From an uncultured bacterium (lineage in GTDB: Bacteria; Desulfobacterota_D; UBA1144), in assembly GCA_913050325.1 (NCBI GenBank), contig CAJWZP010000003.1, forward strand, positions 62,001-126,000: a stretch of 64,000 bases of DNA, written 5' to 3'. Position numbers and translations under genes: made by a program. Below are positions 7,834-18,501 of this stretch, in pieces; the stretch's first letter is position 1, and each line of letters begins with the position of its first letter. Below the pieces are notes generated by a model that did not search any database, had not been told where the DNA came from, and saw only the letters and a program-made list of their open reading frames with translations.

Positions 7834-9240
7834 TTAATAATCACCTAAATCAATATCATATTCTCTTACATCAACAAATCTTCCATTAATTGCCGCCGCC
7901 GCCGCCATAATAGGACTGACAAGGTGAGTTCTTCCGCCTTTTCCTTGGCGACCTTCAAAATTTCTATTTGAGGTACTCGCACATCTTTCACCTGGAGAAA
8001 GTTTGTCAGGATTCATTGCTAGACACATACTACAACCTGATTCTCTCCATTCACACCCAGCATCTTTAAAAATTTTATCTAGACCAAGTTTTTCAGCTTG
8101 ATATTTTACTAACTGAGATCCAGGAACAATAATTGCATTAACAGAACTTGCGACTTTTTTTCCTTTAAAGACTTTACTAGCCGCAATTAAATCTTCTATT
8201 CTTGAATTTGTACAGGAGCCAATAAATACAGTATCAAGTTTTATATCTTTAATATCTGTATCTGCTTTTAGGCCCATATATTCTAGTGCATCTTCAAGAG
8301 ATTTCTTTTTAACGGGATCTTCCTCAGTATTTGGATTTGGAACTCTAGTATCAACTCCAGACACCATGCCAGGGCTAGTTCCCCAACTAACTTGAGGTGA
8401 CATTTTACTAGCGTCTAAACTTAAAGTTTTATCAAACGTAGCTCCTTCATCACTAGCAAACTCCAACCATTCTTTTTTCATTTCTTTTAGATTATTCATA
8501 TTTGGCTTATCTTTTAGATATTCACAAGTAATTTCATCGGGACTTATCATACCGGCTCTTGCACCACCTTCTATTGACATATTACATATTGTCATTCTTT
8601 GTTCCATTGATAAAGTGGATATAGCCTCTCCTCTGTACTCTATAACGTAGCCTGTAGCACCAGCAGTTCCAATATTTCCTATAATACTTAAAATAATATC
8701 TTTTGCAGTGACACCTTTTTGTCTTGAACCAGAAACATTAACTTCAAAAGTTTTAGGTTTATTCTGCCAAAGACATTGTGTGGCCAAAACATGTTCTACT
8801 TCACTAGTACCAATACCAAAAGCAAGTGACCCAAAAGCCCCGTGTGTTGATGTATGACTATCCCCACAAACGATGGTCATTCCTGGCTTTGTAAGACCTT
8901 GCTCGGGCCCTATAACATGAACAATTCCTTGATAAGGACTATTTAAATCAAATAATTTGATACCAAATTCTTCACAATTCTTAATTAAGGTTTCAATCTG
9001 TTGGGCTGATATCGGATCATCTATATTATTTCTATTTAGCGTTGGAACATTATGATCCATTGTTGCAAAAGTTAAATTTGGTCTTCTAACCTCTCTTTTC
9101 GTTTCTCTAAGACCTTCAAAAGCTTGTGGAGAAGTAACTTCATGAATTAGGTGTAAATCAATATATAATAAAGATGGTTTACCATCTTCTTCATGGACTA
9201 AATGTTTATCCCATATTTTATCAAATAAAGTTTTTTTCAT
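7834..9240 (-). CDS. leuC: 3-isopropylmalate dehydratase large subunit
   Basis: A 468-residue aconitase-family protein. It carries the three cysteine ligands of the [4Fe-4S] cluster: one in FIGSCTNSR and two in [21 protein letters not shown] and the C-terminal NRNFEGRQG segment are also typical. Length matches proteobacterial LeuC. leuC and leuD form a two-gene unit here; leuA and leuB are not nearby, so the leucine pathway is dispersed. Confidence 0.96.
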   Translation of the reverse strand: MKKTLFDKIWDKHLVHEEDGKPSLLYIDLHLIHEVTSPQAFEGLRETKREVRRPNLTFATMDHNVPTLNRNNIDDPISAQQIETLIKNCEEFGIKLFDLNSPYQGIVHVIGPEQGLTKPGMTIVCGDSHTSTHGAFGSLAFGIGTSEVEHVLATQCLWQNKPKTFEVNVSGSRQKGVTAKDIILSIIGNIGTAGATGYVIEYRGEAISTLSMEQRMTICNMSIEGGARAGMISPDEITCEYLKDKPNMNNLKEMKKEWLEFASDEGATFDKTLSLDASKMSPQVSWGTSPGMVSGVDTRVPNPNTEEDPVKKKSLEDALEYMGLKADTDIKDIKLDTVFIGSCTNSRIEDLIAASKVFKGKKVASSVNAIIVPGSQLVKYQAEKLGLDKIFKDAGCEWRESGCSMCLAMNPDKLSPGERCASTSNRNFEGRQGKGGRTHLVSPIMAAAAAINGRFVDVREYDIDLGDY

Positions 9241-9266
9241 AACTCGACAAGATATTATAATACCAA

Positions 9267-10541
9267 TTAAGATAGAGATTTAAAAGTCATAAGACCGGCA
9301 AATTTTCCCTTATTTTGTAGCTCTTCTTCGATTCTTAAAAGTTGATTATATTTAGCCGTTCTATCAGTTCTTGAACAAGAACCAGTTTTTATCTGCCCAG
9401 AACCCATCGCTACCGATAAATCAGAAATAAATGAATCTTCTGTTTCACCAGATCTGTGTGAGATAATATATGAAAAATTATTATCTTTTGCTAATTTTAT
9501 TGTATCAATAGTTTCCGATATTGAACCGATTTGATTAATTTTTACCAAGATACTGTTTGCAGATTTGGATTCAATGCCTTTTTGTAATCTTTCTTTGTTA
9601 GTAACAAAAAGATCATCACCAACGAGTTGTACACTATCACCAATTTCTTGAGTCAATTCGCTCCATGAGCTCCAATCATCTTCATCCAAAGGATCCTCTA
9701 TTGATATTATTGGAAATTTTCTAGTTAAATTCTTGTATATAGATATTAATTCGTTCGTATCAACTAGTTCATTGTTATATTGATATTTGTTATTTTCAAA
9801 TAATTCTGATGCTGCAACATCTAACGCCAAATATATATCTTTACCTGGTTCATATCCTGCTAATTTAATTGAATCTAAAATTAGTTCTAGTGCTTCTTCA
9901 TTTGATTTTAAATCAGGTGCAAAACCACCTTCATCTCCAACGGCTGTACTATATGATTTTTTGTTGAGTAATTCCTTTAGTGATATAAAAGTTTCAACAC
10001 CAGCTTTAAGAGAGTCGGAAAATGTTTTAAATCCTGCTGGTACAATCATGAATTCTTGAATATCTAACCCATTATTTGCATGGGCTCCACCATTGATAAT
10101 ATTCATTAGTGGACTTGGTAAGATATAATTTTTTGATTCATTTAAATATTCATATATTTTACTTTTTGATTTATAAGCCAAGCATTTAGTAAAACCAAGA
10201 GAACAGGCTAAAATACTATTCGCACCCAGAAAAGATTTATTTTTACTATTGTCAAGATTATTTAATAAATTATCAAAATCATGAATTGAATTAAAATTTT
10301 TATTTAAAATTTCTTTATTTATAGTCTCATTTATGTTTTGAACTGCTTTTCTAACTTCTTTACCATTATAAGCTTCTCCACCATCTCTTAATTCTACAGC
10401 TTCATATTTACCAGTTGAGGCTCCAGATGGTACTGAACTTCGTGAGAAGAAATTGTCATCAATTGACATATCAACTTCAACAGTTGGAGTTCCGCGTGAA
10501 TCTAAGATTTGTCTTGCTTTTAAAAATGTTATTTTAGACAT
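9267..10541 (-). CDS. eno: Enolase
   Basis: A 424-residue phosphopyruvate hydratase (2-phosphoglycerate to phosphoenolpyruvate), also a component of RNA degradosomes in some proteobacteria. Motifs include [26 protein letters not shown], the Mg-binding [20 protein letters not shown] and GDDLFVTN, and the active-site SHRSGETED. The frame stays open further upstream, but the family begins with [16 protein letters not shown], so the ATG at 10541 is chosen. It is divergent from transketolase across an 84-base gap. Confidence 0.95.
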   Translation of the reverse strand: MSKITFLKARQILDSRGTPTVEVDMSIDDNFFSRSSVPSGASTGKYEAVELRDGGEAYNGKEVRKAVQNINETINKEILNKNFNSIHDFDNLLNNLDNSKNKSFLGANSILACSLGFTKCLAYKSKSKIYEYLNESKNYILPSPLMNIINGGAHANNGLDIQEFMIVPAGFKTFSDSLKAGVETFISLKELLNKKSYSTAVGDEGGFAPDLKSNEEALELILDSIKLAGYEPGKDIYLALDVAASELFENNKYQYNNELVDTNELISIYKNLTRKFPIISIEDPLDEDDWSSWSELTQEIGDSVQLVGDDLFVTNKERLQKGIESKSANSILVKINQIGSISETIDTIKLAKDNNFSYIISHRSGETEDSFISDLSVAMGSGQIKTGSCSRTDRTAKYNQLLRIEEELQNKGKFAGLMTFKSLS

Positions 10542-10625
10542 ATAATTAAATATTGATATTATATTAAAGAATTCTTTTTTCAAATTCTTTCTTTTTTGAA
10601 TCTAAGGATTATTTTTTATGTTGCT

Positions 10626-12590
10626 ATGAATAGAAAATTTGCAAATGCTATAAGATTTTTATCTGTTGATGCGGTTGAAAAGGCTAAATCTGGTCATCCA
10701 GGCATGCCTATGGGTATGGCTGATATAGCTACTGTATTATTTACCGAGTTTATTAAGATTAACCCTAAAGACCCTGATTGGTTTGATAGAGACAGATTCG
10801 TATTATCAAATGGTCATGGATCAATGTTAATTTATTCTTTGCTCTACCTTTTGGGTTATAAAGAGCCAACAATAACTGATATAAAAAATTTTAGAAAAGT
10901 TAATTCAAAAACACCTGGTCATCCAGAGTTTCATCATACTAAAGGAATTGAAACTACAACTGGACCTTTAGGCCAAGGTCTTGGAAATGCAGTAGGTATG
11001 GCTCTTGCTGAAAAAATATTATCTCAAAGATTTACATCTACACTAGTAAATCATTTTACATATGTGTTTGCAGGTGATGGATGTCTTATGGAAGGTATTA
11101 GTCATGAAGTTTTAAGTTTTGCTGGTCATCATAAGTTAAATAAGTTAATCGTCTTTTATGATGACAATAAAATATCAATTGACGGACCAACCGATTTATC
11201 TTTCACAGATGATACATCTAAAAGAATCAAAAGCTATAATTGGAATTATATAAAAATTAATGGGCATGATTACCATGAAATTAGGGATGCAATTAGAAAA
11301 GCAAAAAAATCGAAAAAGCCCACTATGATTGGGTGTAGAACTACTATTGGTTTTGGGTCTCCAAATAAACAAGGAAGTCATGAATCTCATGGGGCAGCAT
11401 TGGGTAAAGATGAGATTAATTTAACAAGAGAAAATTTAAATTGGAATTATAAACCTTTTTTCATACCAAAAGATATAAAAGATTTCTGGAACAAGGCAGG
11501 GTTAAAATCATTAAATAAATATAAAGATTGGAAAAACAAAATAAAGAAAAATAAAAACTATAAAGAATTTAGAGACTTTATTAATTTTAATATGAACTCT
11601 GAAATTGAAAAAAAAATTATTTCCAATTTCGCATTAAATACTAAAGATATTAGTAAGATTTCAACCAGGAAGGCAAGTCAGTTATGTTTGGATAGTATAA
11701 ATTCAATAATTAATAACACTTTGGGTGGGTCAGCTGACTTGACACCATCTAATAATACTAAATCAAAAAATCTAAAATCATTAAAAAATAAATATTCTAC
11801 TGAAAGATATATACATTATGGTGTACGTGAGCATGGTATGGCTTCAATCATGAATGGTCTTGCGCTTCATTCAAAATTTATTCCATATGGAGGCACCTTC
11901 TTAGTTTTTTCAGATTATTGTAGACCTTCTATAAGACTTTCTGCATTAATGAATAACAAAGTTATTTATGTAATGACACATGATTCTATTGCTTTAGGTG
12001 AAGACGGACCAACTCATCAACCTATTGAGCAATTAATGTCATTGAGGTTGATTCCTAATCTGAAAGTTTATAGACCTTGTGATCTTAACGAAACGATGGA
12101 TTCTTGGATAAATGCATTAAATTATAACGGTCCAAGCGTTATAGCGCTATCAAGACAAGATTTACCTGTCTTAAATCAAAATTTAAATAAAAGACAAGTT
12201 TTCTATAAAAAATATTTAGCAAATATAATTTATGGAGATTTAAATAAAAGAGATATTACTTTAGTTGCAACAGGCAGTGAAGTTGAACTAGCTTTAAAAT
12301 CCGCAGAGATTTTAAAAACAAAAAAAATTAGAGCGGTAGTGATATCTATCCCTTGTATTGAAGATTTTATTAAAAATAAGAAATCTGATATTGATATGAT
12401 ATTGGGAAAGAAGAATAGGATATTTATTGAGGCAGGAGTTTCAACTGGATGGAAATCGCTTTTATCCTTCGATGACAATACAATTTCAATAGATTCTTTC
12501 GGGGCAAGTGGTCCAAAAGATGATGTATTAGAAAATTTTGACTTTACTGTTAAAAATGTCGTAAAAAAATCTTTAAAATTATTTAAATAA
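10626..12590 (+). CDS. tkt: Transketolase
   Basis: A 654-residue thiamine-diphosphate enzyme that transfers two-carbon units between sugar phosphates in the pentose-phosphate or Calvin cycle. The N-terminal domain has SGHPGMPMGMA, the cofactor-binding GDGCLMEG, and NKLIVFYDDN; the pyrimidine domain has YGVREHGMASIMNG, and the C-terminal domain has GASGPKDDVLENF. The reading frame extends upstream to a TTG, but the ATG at 10626 places the family's usual (K)xANAIR start right after Met and is preferred. There is no obvious Shine-Dalgarno near it; an AAGGA sits about 17 bases upstream. Confidence 0.95.
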   Translation: MNRKFANAIRFLSVDAVEKAKSGHPGMPMGMADIATVLFTEFIKINPKDPDWFDRDRFVLSNGHGSMLIYSLLYLLGYKEPTITDIKNFRKVNSKTPGHPEFHHTKGIETTTGPLGQGLGNAVGMALAEKILSQRFTSTLVNHFTYVFAGDGCLMEGISHEVLSFAGHHKLNKLIVFYDDNKISIDGPTDLSFTDDTSKRIKSYNWNYIKINGHDYHEIRDAIRKAKKSKKPTMIGCRTTIGFGSPNKQGSHESHGAALGKDEINLTRENLNWNYKPFFIPKDIKDFWNKAGLKSLNKYKDWKNKIKKNKNYKEFRDFINFNMNSEIEKKIISNFALNTKDISKISTRKASQLCLDSINSIINNTLGGSADLTPSNNTKSKNLKSLKNKYSTERYIHYGVREHGMASIMNGLALHSKFIPYGGTFLVFSDYCRPSIRLSALMNNKVIYVMTHDSIALGEDGPTHQPIEQLMSLRLIPNLKVYRPCDLNETMDSWINALNYNGPSVIALSRQDLPVLNQNLNKRQVFYKKYLANIIYGDLNKRDITLVATGSEVELALKSAEILKTKKIRAVVISIPCIEDFIKNKKSDIDMILGKKNRIFIEAGVSTGWKSLLSFDDNTISIDSFGASGPKDDVLENFDFTVKNVVKKSLKLFK

Positions 12591-12634
12591 TTCACTATTG
12601 ACATAATTGTTACCATCATTTACTTTTTAGGCTT

Positions 12635-12829
12635 ATGCCAGGAATACATGTAGGAACTAATGAAAATTTAGAAAATGCTCTCAGGCGTTTTAAAAGACAA
12701 ATTGAAAAGGGTGGGATTCTTTCAGATTTTAAAAAGAAAGAATTTTTTGAAAAACCAAGTGAAATTAAAAAGAAAAAACTTTTTGCAGCAAAAAAAAGAC
12801 AAAATAAAAAAAATAGAAAATTTCGTTAA
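12635..12829 (+). CDS. rpsU: 30S ribosomal protein bS21
   Basis: A 64-residue, highly basic protein with the bS21 pattern: LENALRRFKRQIEKGG followed by a lysine/arginine-rich tail ending in RKFR. bS21 sits near the anti-Shine-Dalgarno end of 16S rRNA and helps translation initiation. It opens the classical rpsU-dnaG-rpoD macromolecular-synthesis cluster, 3 bases before dnaG. Confidence 0.93.
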   Translation: MPGIHVGTNENLENALRRFKRQIEKGGILSDFKKKEFFEKPSEIKKKKLFAAKKRQNKKNRKFR

Positions 12830-12832
12830 TTT

Positions 12833-14584
12833 ATGTCCTCAGACTATGAATACCTAACACTTGAAGAGATCTTAAGAAAAACTTCATTATTAAAATATAT
12901 TGAACAGAATTGGCAGCCTGCAAAGAAGCTAGGTTCAGAATACAAATCTTTATGTCCATTTCATGATGATAAAAATCCTTCTATGTCTATTAATGATGAT
13001 AAAGGTGTTTATTTTTGTTATTCATGTAAAGCAGGCGGAAATTTGATAACTTTCATAAAAGAATATAAAAATTTCAGTTCCGAAGAGGCACTGGATGAGA
13101 TTTCAAATTTTTTTAATTTAAGAATAAAAAAAATTAAATTCCAGAATGATAATAATACAGATAAAAAAAATATGCTATTGAAATTAAATTCTTCAGTAGC
13201 TGAACTTTTTCATAAGTTTTTATTAAAGAAATCAGAATCAAGAATAGCATTAGATTATCTTCAGAGTAGGGGTTTTAATTTAAAAGATATTGAAGAAAAT
13301 CAAATTGGTTTTGCTCCAAATTCATGGGATTTTTTAACTTCTTTTGTAAAAAATAATAAAGAAAAACTAATATGTCTTGAAGAGCTAGGACTTATAAAAC
13401 AAAAAGAGGATTCAAAGAAATATTTTGATTTTTTTCGAAATAGAATAATTTTTCCAATTAAAAATAGACAAGGTTCAATACTAGCATTTGCCGGTAGAAC
13501 AATTGATAACTCTAATCCTAAATATTTAAACTCTAAAGAGTCAGTAATTTTTTCTAAAAGAAAGGCTCTTTATGGAATAGATAAGTTTAATAATTTTAAA
13601 GGAAAGAAGCCTAAGTTTATTTTTATAGTTGAAGGCTATACAGATGTTCTGATGATGAATAAAGTTGGAATATATAATGTAGTTGCATCAATGGGAACTT
13701 CTTTAACATTTGAGCATACTAATGAAATAAAAAAATTCGCTGATAAGGTTATTTTAAACTTTGATTCAGATGATGCTGGATTGGAGGCTTCATTTAAAAG
13801 TATCGAACCATTATTTGATAATAAGCTTGATGTCTATACGCTCAATTTACCTTTAAAACAAGATCCATGTGAATTTATAAAAGAAAGCGGAAAGGATGAG
13901 TTTTTAAAATTAGTTAAAAATTCATCTTCAATAATAGATTATTTTATTGATTATTCAAAAGAACAATATCTTAATAAAGAAAAAAGTATAAATAGTATTA
14001 TTGAAGACTTTTCTGACAAAATTTCTAATGTTGGTGATGTTTTTAATAAAGACTTAATGATAAATAAATTTATATCTGCTTTCGGTATATCTAAAAATGA
14101 ACTTCAAAATAAAATGATCACAAAAAATGAAAAAGATATTAATAATGAAGATAAAAATAATAAATCCTTAGATGCACTGGAAATGGCGTTAAAGATATTA
14201 CTCGAAAATAAACAATTAAGAGATAATGATATAATCAATGAACTAAAAGGTTTATCTAAAAACTTAGAATTAGAATTATTAGATTTGATTAGTAATAACA
14301 ATTCCTTTGAACCTTCAGATATTATAAATATAGCTAATAATGAGGTTTCAAGTTATATCACTGAAATTATCTTCTCTAATACACAAATTGATTCAAACGA
14401 GAAGAAAAAAATTAAATTATTAAACGATTGTCTTATAAAGTGTAAGCTTGATGATTACAAAGAAAAAAGAAGAAGAATTAATATGAAGTTAAATCAGAAA
14501 GAAAATATAAATGAATCAACTGAAATGGAATTATTAAAAGAATTAAAGAAAATTATTGAAGAAGAGAAAAAACTAAAATCTTAA
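12833..14584 (+). CDS. dnaG: DNA primase
   Basis: A 583-residue primase that makes RNA primers for lagging-strand synthesis. The CHC2 zinc finger uses CPFH and CYSC at about residues 42-65. The TOPRIM catalytic core has FIVEGYTDVLMM and the metal-binding FDSDDAG. The last roughly 150 residues, rich in Lys, Asn and Glu, correspond to the poorly conserved helicase-binding domain. The gene starts 3 bases after rpsU and no ribosome-binding site is visible, so translation may be coupled. Confidence 0.95.
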   Translation: MSSDYEYLTLEEILRKTSLLKYIEQNWQPAKKLGSEYKSLCPFHDDKNPSMSINDDKGVYFCYSCKAGGNLITFIKEYKNFSSEEALDEISNFFNLRIKKIKFQNDNNTDKKNMLLKLNSSVAELFHKFLLKKSESRIALDYLQSRGFNLKDIEENQIGFAPNSWDFLTSFVKNNKEKLICLEELGLIKQKEDSKKYFDFFRNRIIFPIKNRQGSILAFAGRTIDNSNPKYLNSKESVIFSKRKALYGIDKFNNFKGKKPKFIFIVEGYTDVLMMNKVGIYNVVASMGTSLTFEHTNEIKKFADKVILNFDSDDAGLEASFKSIEPLFDNKLDVYTLNLPLKQDPCEFIKESGKDEFLKLVKNSSSIIDYFIDYSKEQYLNKEKSINSIIEDFSDKISNVGDVFNKDLMINKFISAFGISKNELQNKMITKNEKDINNEDKNNKSLDALEMALKILLENKQLRDNDIINELKGLSKNLELELLDLISNNNSFEPSDIINIANNEVSSYITEIIFSNTQIDSNEKKKIKLLNDCLIKCKLDDYKEKRRRINMKLNQKENINESTEMELLKELKKIIEEEKKLKS

Positions 14585-14598
14585 GTTAAAATTATATT

Positions 14599-15915
14599 AT
14601 GAGATTATCAACTGATAATACAGAAATAAACAAGATAGTTTCCTATCTGCCAAATTTTGTTAAGTCGGTTTTACCAAATATTAAATTTGAGTTTAAATTT
14701 AAGAAAAAAATAAACTTTGAAATAGCTGAAAAAAAACAGGAATCCCACGTAGATCCAATAAAAAGTTATCTTAACACAATTGCCTATCACTCTTTATTAA
14801 ATAGAAATGACGAATTAGGGGTTGCTAAAAAACTATACGAATCCAAAAAGGAGATTGCTGGATTTGTTTCAGCAAATTATTCGATTGCAAAATTATTTTA
14901 TATGCAATTAATTTCAAGCCCTGAGTCAGAAAATATTTCTGATGAAATTGATCTTAGCGAGTTTAAAAACTCATCCTTAGGTAAGACAAGAAGAATTATA
15001 AATTTAAAGGATGCACTTTCAGAACTATTTGATAAAAAAACTCTTACAAAACAAATATCAATTAAAATAAAAAAAATTATGATGCAGGTTGAATTTCAGT
15101 CAGATTTTTTAAAATCAGTCGCAATGTATGCAAAACAAAGCGAAATTAATCAAATTGAATTAGATCAATTTAAGAAATCTAAAATAAATTATTTAAATAG
15201 CAAAAAAAAGTTGGTGGAATCAAATTTACGTTTAGTAGTTAGTATCGCTAGAAAATATATAAATAAAGGACTACCTTTCTTGGATTTGATTCAAGAAGGA
15301 AATATTGGCTTGATTAGAGCTGTAGAAAAGTTTGAATATCAAAGAGGTTATAAATTTTCTACATATGCAACTTGGTGGATTAGGCAAGCGATAACTAGGT
15401 CCTTAGCAGATCAAGCACGAATAATAAGAATTCCTGTACATATGACAGAACAAATTACGAGAATCAATTCTGTCACAAGGACACTTGTGCAAAAACTTGG
15501 TCGTGAACCCTCAAATTCTGAAATTGCATTAGAGTCTAATTTCAGTGAAGATAAAGTAGATAAAATACAAAGGGTGACAAAAGATCCAATAGCATTAGAC
15601 GCACCTATTAATGATGATGAACCAGGACAAACAATATTGGATTCTATAAGTGATAAAAATCCCAATCAGCAGGATTATATTGAAACAAATGAGTTAAAAG
15701 ATTTAATTAATAATTCACTTTTAAAAGTTTTAAATGATAGAGAAAAAGATGTCATAAAAAAGAGATTTGGAATTGACGAAGATCAGGCATTTACTTTAGA
15801 AGAGATAGGAAAAGAATTTAATGTTACTAGAGAAAGAATTAGACAAATTGAGTTAAAAGCTCTTAAAAAATTAAAAAAAGTAAGAAAATCTCCTGTTTTA
15901 AATTACTTAGACTGA
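14599..15915 (+). CDS. rpoD: Primary RNA polymerase sigma factor (sigma-70)
   Basis: A 438-residue housekeeping sigma factor. Region 1.2 begins at [16 protein letters not shown]; region 2 includes [20 protein letters not shown] and the -10-recognising [13 protein letters not shown]; region 3 follows; region 4 contains the helix-turn-helix [21 protein letters not shown]. It is much shorter than the 613-residue E. coli protein because the acidic region 1.1 is absent and the non-conserved insert is small, as in many streamlined or Gram-positive sigma factors. Order rpsU-dnaG-rpoD is conserved. A 5S rRNA promoter begins 6 bases past the stop. Confidence 0.95.
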   Translation: MRLSTDNTEINKIVSYLPNFVKSVLPNIKFEFKFKKKINFEIAEKKQESHVDPIKSYLNTIAYHSLLNRNDELGVAKKLYESKKEIAGFVSANYSIAKLFYMQLISSPESENISDEIDLSEFKNSSLGKTRRIINLKDALSELFDKKTLTKQISIKIKKIMMQVEFQSDFLKSVAMYAKQSEINQIELDQFKKSKINYLNSKKKLVESNLRLVVSIARKYINKGLPFLDLIQEGNIGLIRAVEKFEYQRGYKFSTYATWWIRQAITRSLADQARIIRIPVHMTEQITRINSVTRTLVQKLGREPSNSEIALESNFSEDKVDKIQRVTKDPIALDAPINDDEPGQTILDSISDKNPNQQDYIETNELKDLINNSLLKVLNDREKDVIKKRFGIDEDQAFTLEEIGKEFNVTRERIRQIELKALKKLKKVRKSPVLNYLD

Positions 15916-15920
15916 TTTTA

Positions 15921-15948
15921 TTGACAAGAATTTTATTTTGTATAAGAT
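15921..15948 (+). promoter_or_regulatory. Promoter of the solitary 5S rRNA gene
   Basis: A perfect -35 hexamer TTGACA at 15921-15926 is followed after 16 bases by TAAGAT at 15943-15948 (or after 14 bases by TATAAG). Transcription would start within a few bases of the mature 5S end at 15957. The rRNA operon promoter near 39492 has the same hexamer and the same spacing, supporting both. Confidence 0.65.
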
Positions 15949-15956
15949 TAAACTTT

Positions 15957-16072
15957 CTAGGCAGCCATACTGGAGGGGGTACACCCGGTTCCATTCCGAA
16001 CCCGGAAGTTAAGTCCTCAGAGGCCGATGATACTTGGACCAGTTGGTTCTGGGAAAGTAGGTAGCTGCCTAG
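15957..16072 (+). rRNA. rrf: 5S ribosomal RNA (unlinked)
   Basis: About 116 nucleotides with the 5S architecture: closing helix I CTAGGCAGC/GCTGCCTAG, the loop B/C region with CCATTCCGAACCCGGAAGTT, and the GGACC / TGGGAAAGTAGG helix region near the 3' end. It lies between rpoD and purN, while 16S and 23S start about 23.5 kb further on and have no 5S after them. Helix I followed by a T-rich stretch may also serve as a weak terminator. Confidence 0.95.
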
Positions 16073-16083
16073 TTATTTTTTAA

Positions 16084-16689
16084 ATGGCTAAAAACTTTAA
16101 GATAGCGATATTTTCATCTGGGAGTGGTTCAAACTTTGAAGCCATTATAAAAGCTGATTTGCCATCTGTGGAAACTGCTTTTTTATTTTCTAATGTTCCT
16201 GATGCTTATGTTGTTGAAAGAGCAAAAAAATTAAATATTCCACAAATTATTCTGTCACATAAAAATTTTAAGACAAGAAAGGAATATGAGGTTGAGATTA
16301 TTAATTTAATTGATGAATATAAATTAGATTTAATTGTTTTAGCAGGATTTAAAAGAATTTTATCTCCTTTTTTTACATCAAAGTTTCAAAATAAAATTAT
16401 AAATCTTCATCCTTCAATTTTACCTGCATTTACTGGCTTACACGCACATAAACAGGCATTAGAATATGGTGCAAAATATACAGGTTGTACTGTTCATTTT
16501 GTTGATGATGGTATTGATACAGGTCCTATAATTTTACAGGGTATTGTTGAAATCAATAAAAATGACACTGAAGAAAGTCTTTTATCAAAAATTAATCTAA
16601 AAGAACATGAAATACTACCTAGAGCTATTAAGCTTCTTTCTGAAGATAAATTTGAAATCAGCGGAAGACAAGTTCACATAAAAGATTAA
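16084..16689 (+). CDS. purN: Phosphoribosylglycinamide formyltransferase
   Basis: A 201-residue enzyme that transfers a formyl group from 10-formyltetrahydrofolate to GAR in purine synthesis. FSSGSGSNFEAII at the start binds phosphate; the catalytic Asn and His are in INLHPSILPAF and the Asp in VDDGIDTG. The ATG is only 12 bases after the 5S gene, with no ribosome-binding site and no space for a separate promoter, so it is probably expressed by read-through from the 5S promoter or from within the rRNA gene. Its end overlaps aroF by 4 bases. Confidence 0.93.
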   Translation: MAKNFKIAIFSSGSGSNFEAIIKADLPSVETAFLFSNVPDAYVVERAKKLNIPQIILSHKNFKTRKEYEVEIINLIDEYKLDLIVLAGFKRILSPFFTSKFQNKIINLHPSILPAFTGLHAHKQALEYGAKYTGCTVHFVDDGIDTGPIILQGIVEINKNDTEESLLSKINLKEHEILPRAIKLLSEDKFEISGRQVHIKD

Positions 16690-17705
16690 ATATCTTTTCC
16701 TATTGAATTTGCAATAATCCTAGCTTTTTCAACCATACTGTTAAATTTTTTAGGTTTTAAAGATTGTCCTCCATCACTTAATGCAATTTCAGGATTGTTG
16801 TGCACCTCGACAGCAAGACCATCAGCACCAGCAGCCACTGCAGCATATGCAATTGGTGAAACATATTGCCAATAGCCAGTTCCATGTGCAGGATCAGCAA
16901 TTACTGGTAAATGTGTTTTTTCTTTTAAAACAGGGATGGCGTTAATATCAAAAGTATTTCTTGTTGCTGTTTCAAATGTTCTAATACCTCTTTCACATAA
17001 TGCTACCGACATATTTCCTTCTGCAAGTAAATATTCGGCACATAATAAAAATTCATTTAAAGATGTAGACATACCTCTTTTAAGAAGAACTGGTTTTTTC
17101 GATTTTCCTGCTTCTTTTAATAAAGCATAATTTTGACAGTTTCTTGCACCAATCTGAAGCATATCGGCATATTTACAAATAAGATCTAAATCTTTAACGT
17201 CAAGTACTTCAGTAACTATAGGTAAACCAACTTCATTACCAGCATTTTTTAAAATTTTTAAGCCTTCTTCCCCAAGACCTTGGAAAGTATAGGGTGAAGT
17301 TCGGGGCTTGAACGCACCACCTCTTAAAATTGACGCACCACCCAATTTAACAGCTTTTGCAATTTCATTTATTTGATCTTCATTCTCAACTGAGCAAGGA
17401 CCAGCTATAAGAGTTAGCTTGTCTCCACCTACCGATGTATTACCTACTTTGAATATTGTATCTTCATTTTTAAATTCTCTACTACCTAGTTTGTTTGGTT
17501 GCATAATTGGAACTACTGCTTCAACTCCAGGAAGTTGACCAAGTAAGTTCATATGTTGTTGTTTTTCTTTCTGATTACCAACAGCACCAATTATTGTTCT
17601 GGCTTCACCTTTAACTTTTTCGGCTTTATAACCAAATTCTTGAATCGACTTCTCAATCTTAGTAATTTCTTCATCAGAAATATTAGGTTTTAAAACAACT
17701 ATCAT
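16686..17705 (-). CDS. aroF: 3-deoxy-7-phosphoheptulonate (DAHP) synthase, type I-beta
   Basis: A 339-residue DAHP synthase that condenses phosphoenolpyruvate with erythrose 4-phosphate, the first step of aromatic amino-acid synthesis. Residues 1 to about 67 form a ferredoxin-like regulatory domain as in the Thermotoga-type enzyme, usually a tyrosine/phenylalanine feedback sensor. The barrel follows with GPCSVENEDQI, RGGAFKPRTSPYTFQGLG, LQIGARNCQNYALL and DPAHGTG. A GGAGG ribosome-binding site precedes the ATG. aroB lies about 1.4 kb downstream on the same strand, separated by plsC and trmB. Confidence 0.93.
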   Translation of the reverse strand: MIVVLKPNISDEEITKIEKSIQEFGYKAEKVKGEARTIIGAVGNQKEKQQHMNLLGQLPGVEAVVPIMQPNKLGSREFKNEDTIFKVGNTSVGGDKLTLIAGPCSVENEDQINEIAKAVKLGGASILRGGAFKPRTSPYTFQGLGEEGLKILKNAGNEVGLPIVTEVLDVKDLDLICKYADMLQIGARNCQNYALLKEAGKSKKPVLLKRGMSTSLNEFLLCAEYLLAEGNMSVALCERGIRTFETATRNTFDINAIPVLKEKTHLPVIADPAHGTGYWQYVSPIAYAAVAAGADGLAVEVHNNPEIALSDGGQSLKPKKFNSMVEKARIIANSIGKDI

Positions 17706-17799
17706 ATTTTTCCTCCAAATCTTATCTATAGTATTTTATGAAAAAAAATATATATATCAAATAAATTGAAATTAAATTGAATTAAATTAATCTCTATTA

Positions 17800-18501
17800 A
17801 TGATAACTTCATTTATAAAATGGTTAATAATAGGCTCTTTAACAATAATATTGGCAATTATTGCAATATTAATTTCTTTTTTTTCTCCAATGTTAGCTAC
17901 ATTAACAGTTGTTAAATTTTGGGGAAAATCTATTTTGTTTATTTCTGGTGTAAAACTCAAAGTTGATGGAATTGAAAATATAGAAAATAAGCCAACAATT
18001 GTAATGTATAATCATAAAAGTTTTTTTGATATTTTTGCTTTTGCATCTTTTATGAAATTTGATTGGCGAGCAATGATGAAAAAAGAATTATTAAAAATTC
18101 CTTTTTTTGGTCAAGCAGTACAAGTCATGGGTCATTACTTTGTTGCCCGTGATGGATCATTTTCAGATAGAAGAGAAGTTGTAAAAATATTGAAGAGAAT
18201 AAAGTCTGGTAAAACAATATTTATAGCACCAGAAGGAACTAGAAATACTAATCCAGGATTATTAGAATTTAAAGATGGTGGTTTTTTTATAGCAAGTAAA
18301 ACACAGGTAAACATTGTTCCCATGATAATTAAAGGAGCTGATTCTATAGTCAAAAAAAATTCTTTTAAAATTAATAAAGGTGAAATTAAAATTAAAATTT
18401 TGAAAGAAATTGATATTACATCTTATGATAAAGATAAAAAGGGTATATCTGAATTAAAAAAAGATATTAAAAAAATATTTGAATCTGAAATTAGCTCTTA
18501 A
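17800..18501 (+). CDS. plsC: 1-acyl-sn-glycerol-3-phosphate acyltransferase
   Basis: A 233-residue acyltransferase of phospholipid synthesis, making phosphatidic acid from lysophosphatidic acid. One or two hydrophobic helices span about residues 5-35. The catalytic motif is NHKSFFD, the glycerol-3-phosphate-binding motif is PEGTRN, and VNIVPMII matches the fourth motif. It is transcribed from a short AT-rich gap facing away from aroF and overlaps trmB by 11 bases. Confidence 0.9.
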   Translation: MITSFIKWLIIGSLTIILAIIAILISFFSPMLATLTVVKFWGKSILFISGVKLKVDGIENIENKPTIVMYNHKSFFDIFAFASFMKFDWRAMMKKELLKIPFFGQAVQVMGHYFVARDGSFSDRREVVKILKRIKSGKTIFIAPEGTRNTNPGLLEFKDGGFFIASKTQVNIVPMIIKGADSIVKKNSFKINKGEIKIKILKEIDITSYDKDKKGISELKKDIKKIFESEISS

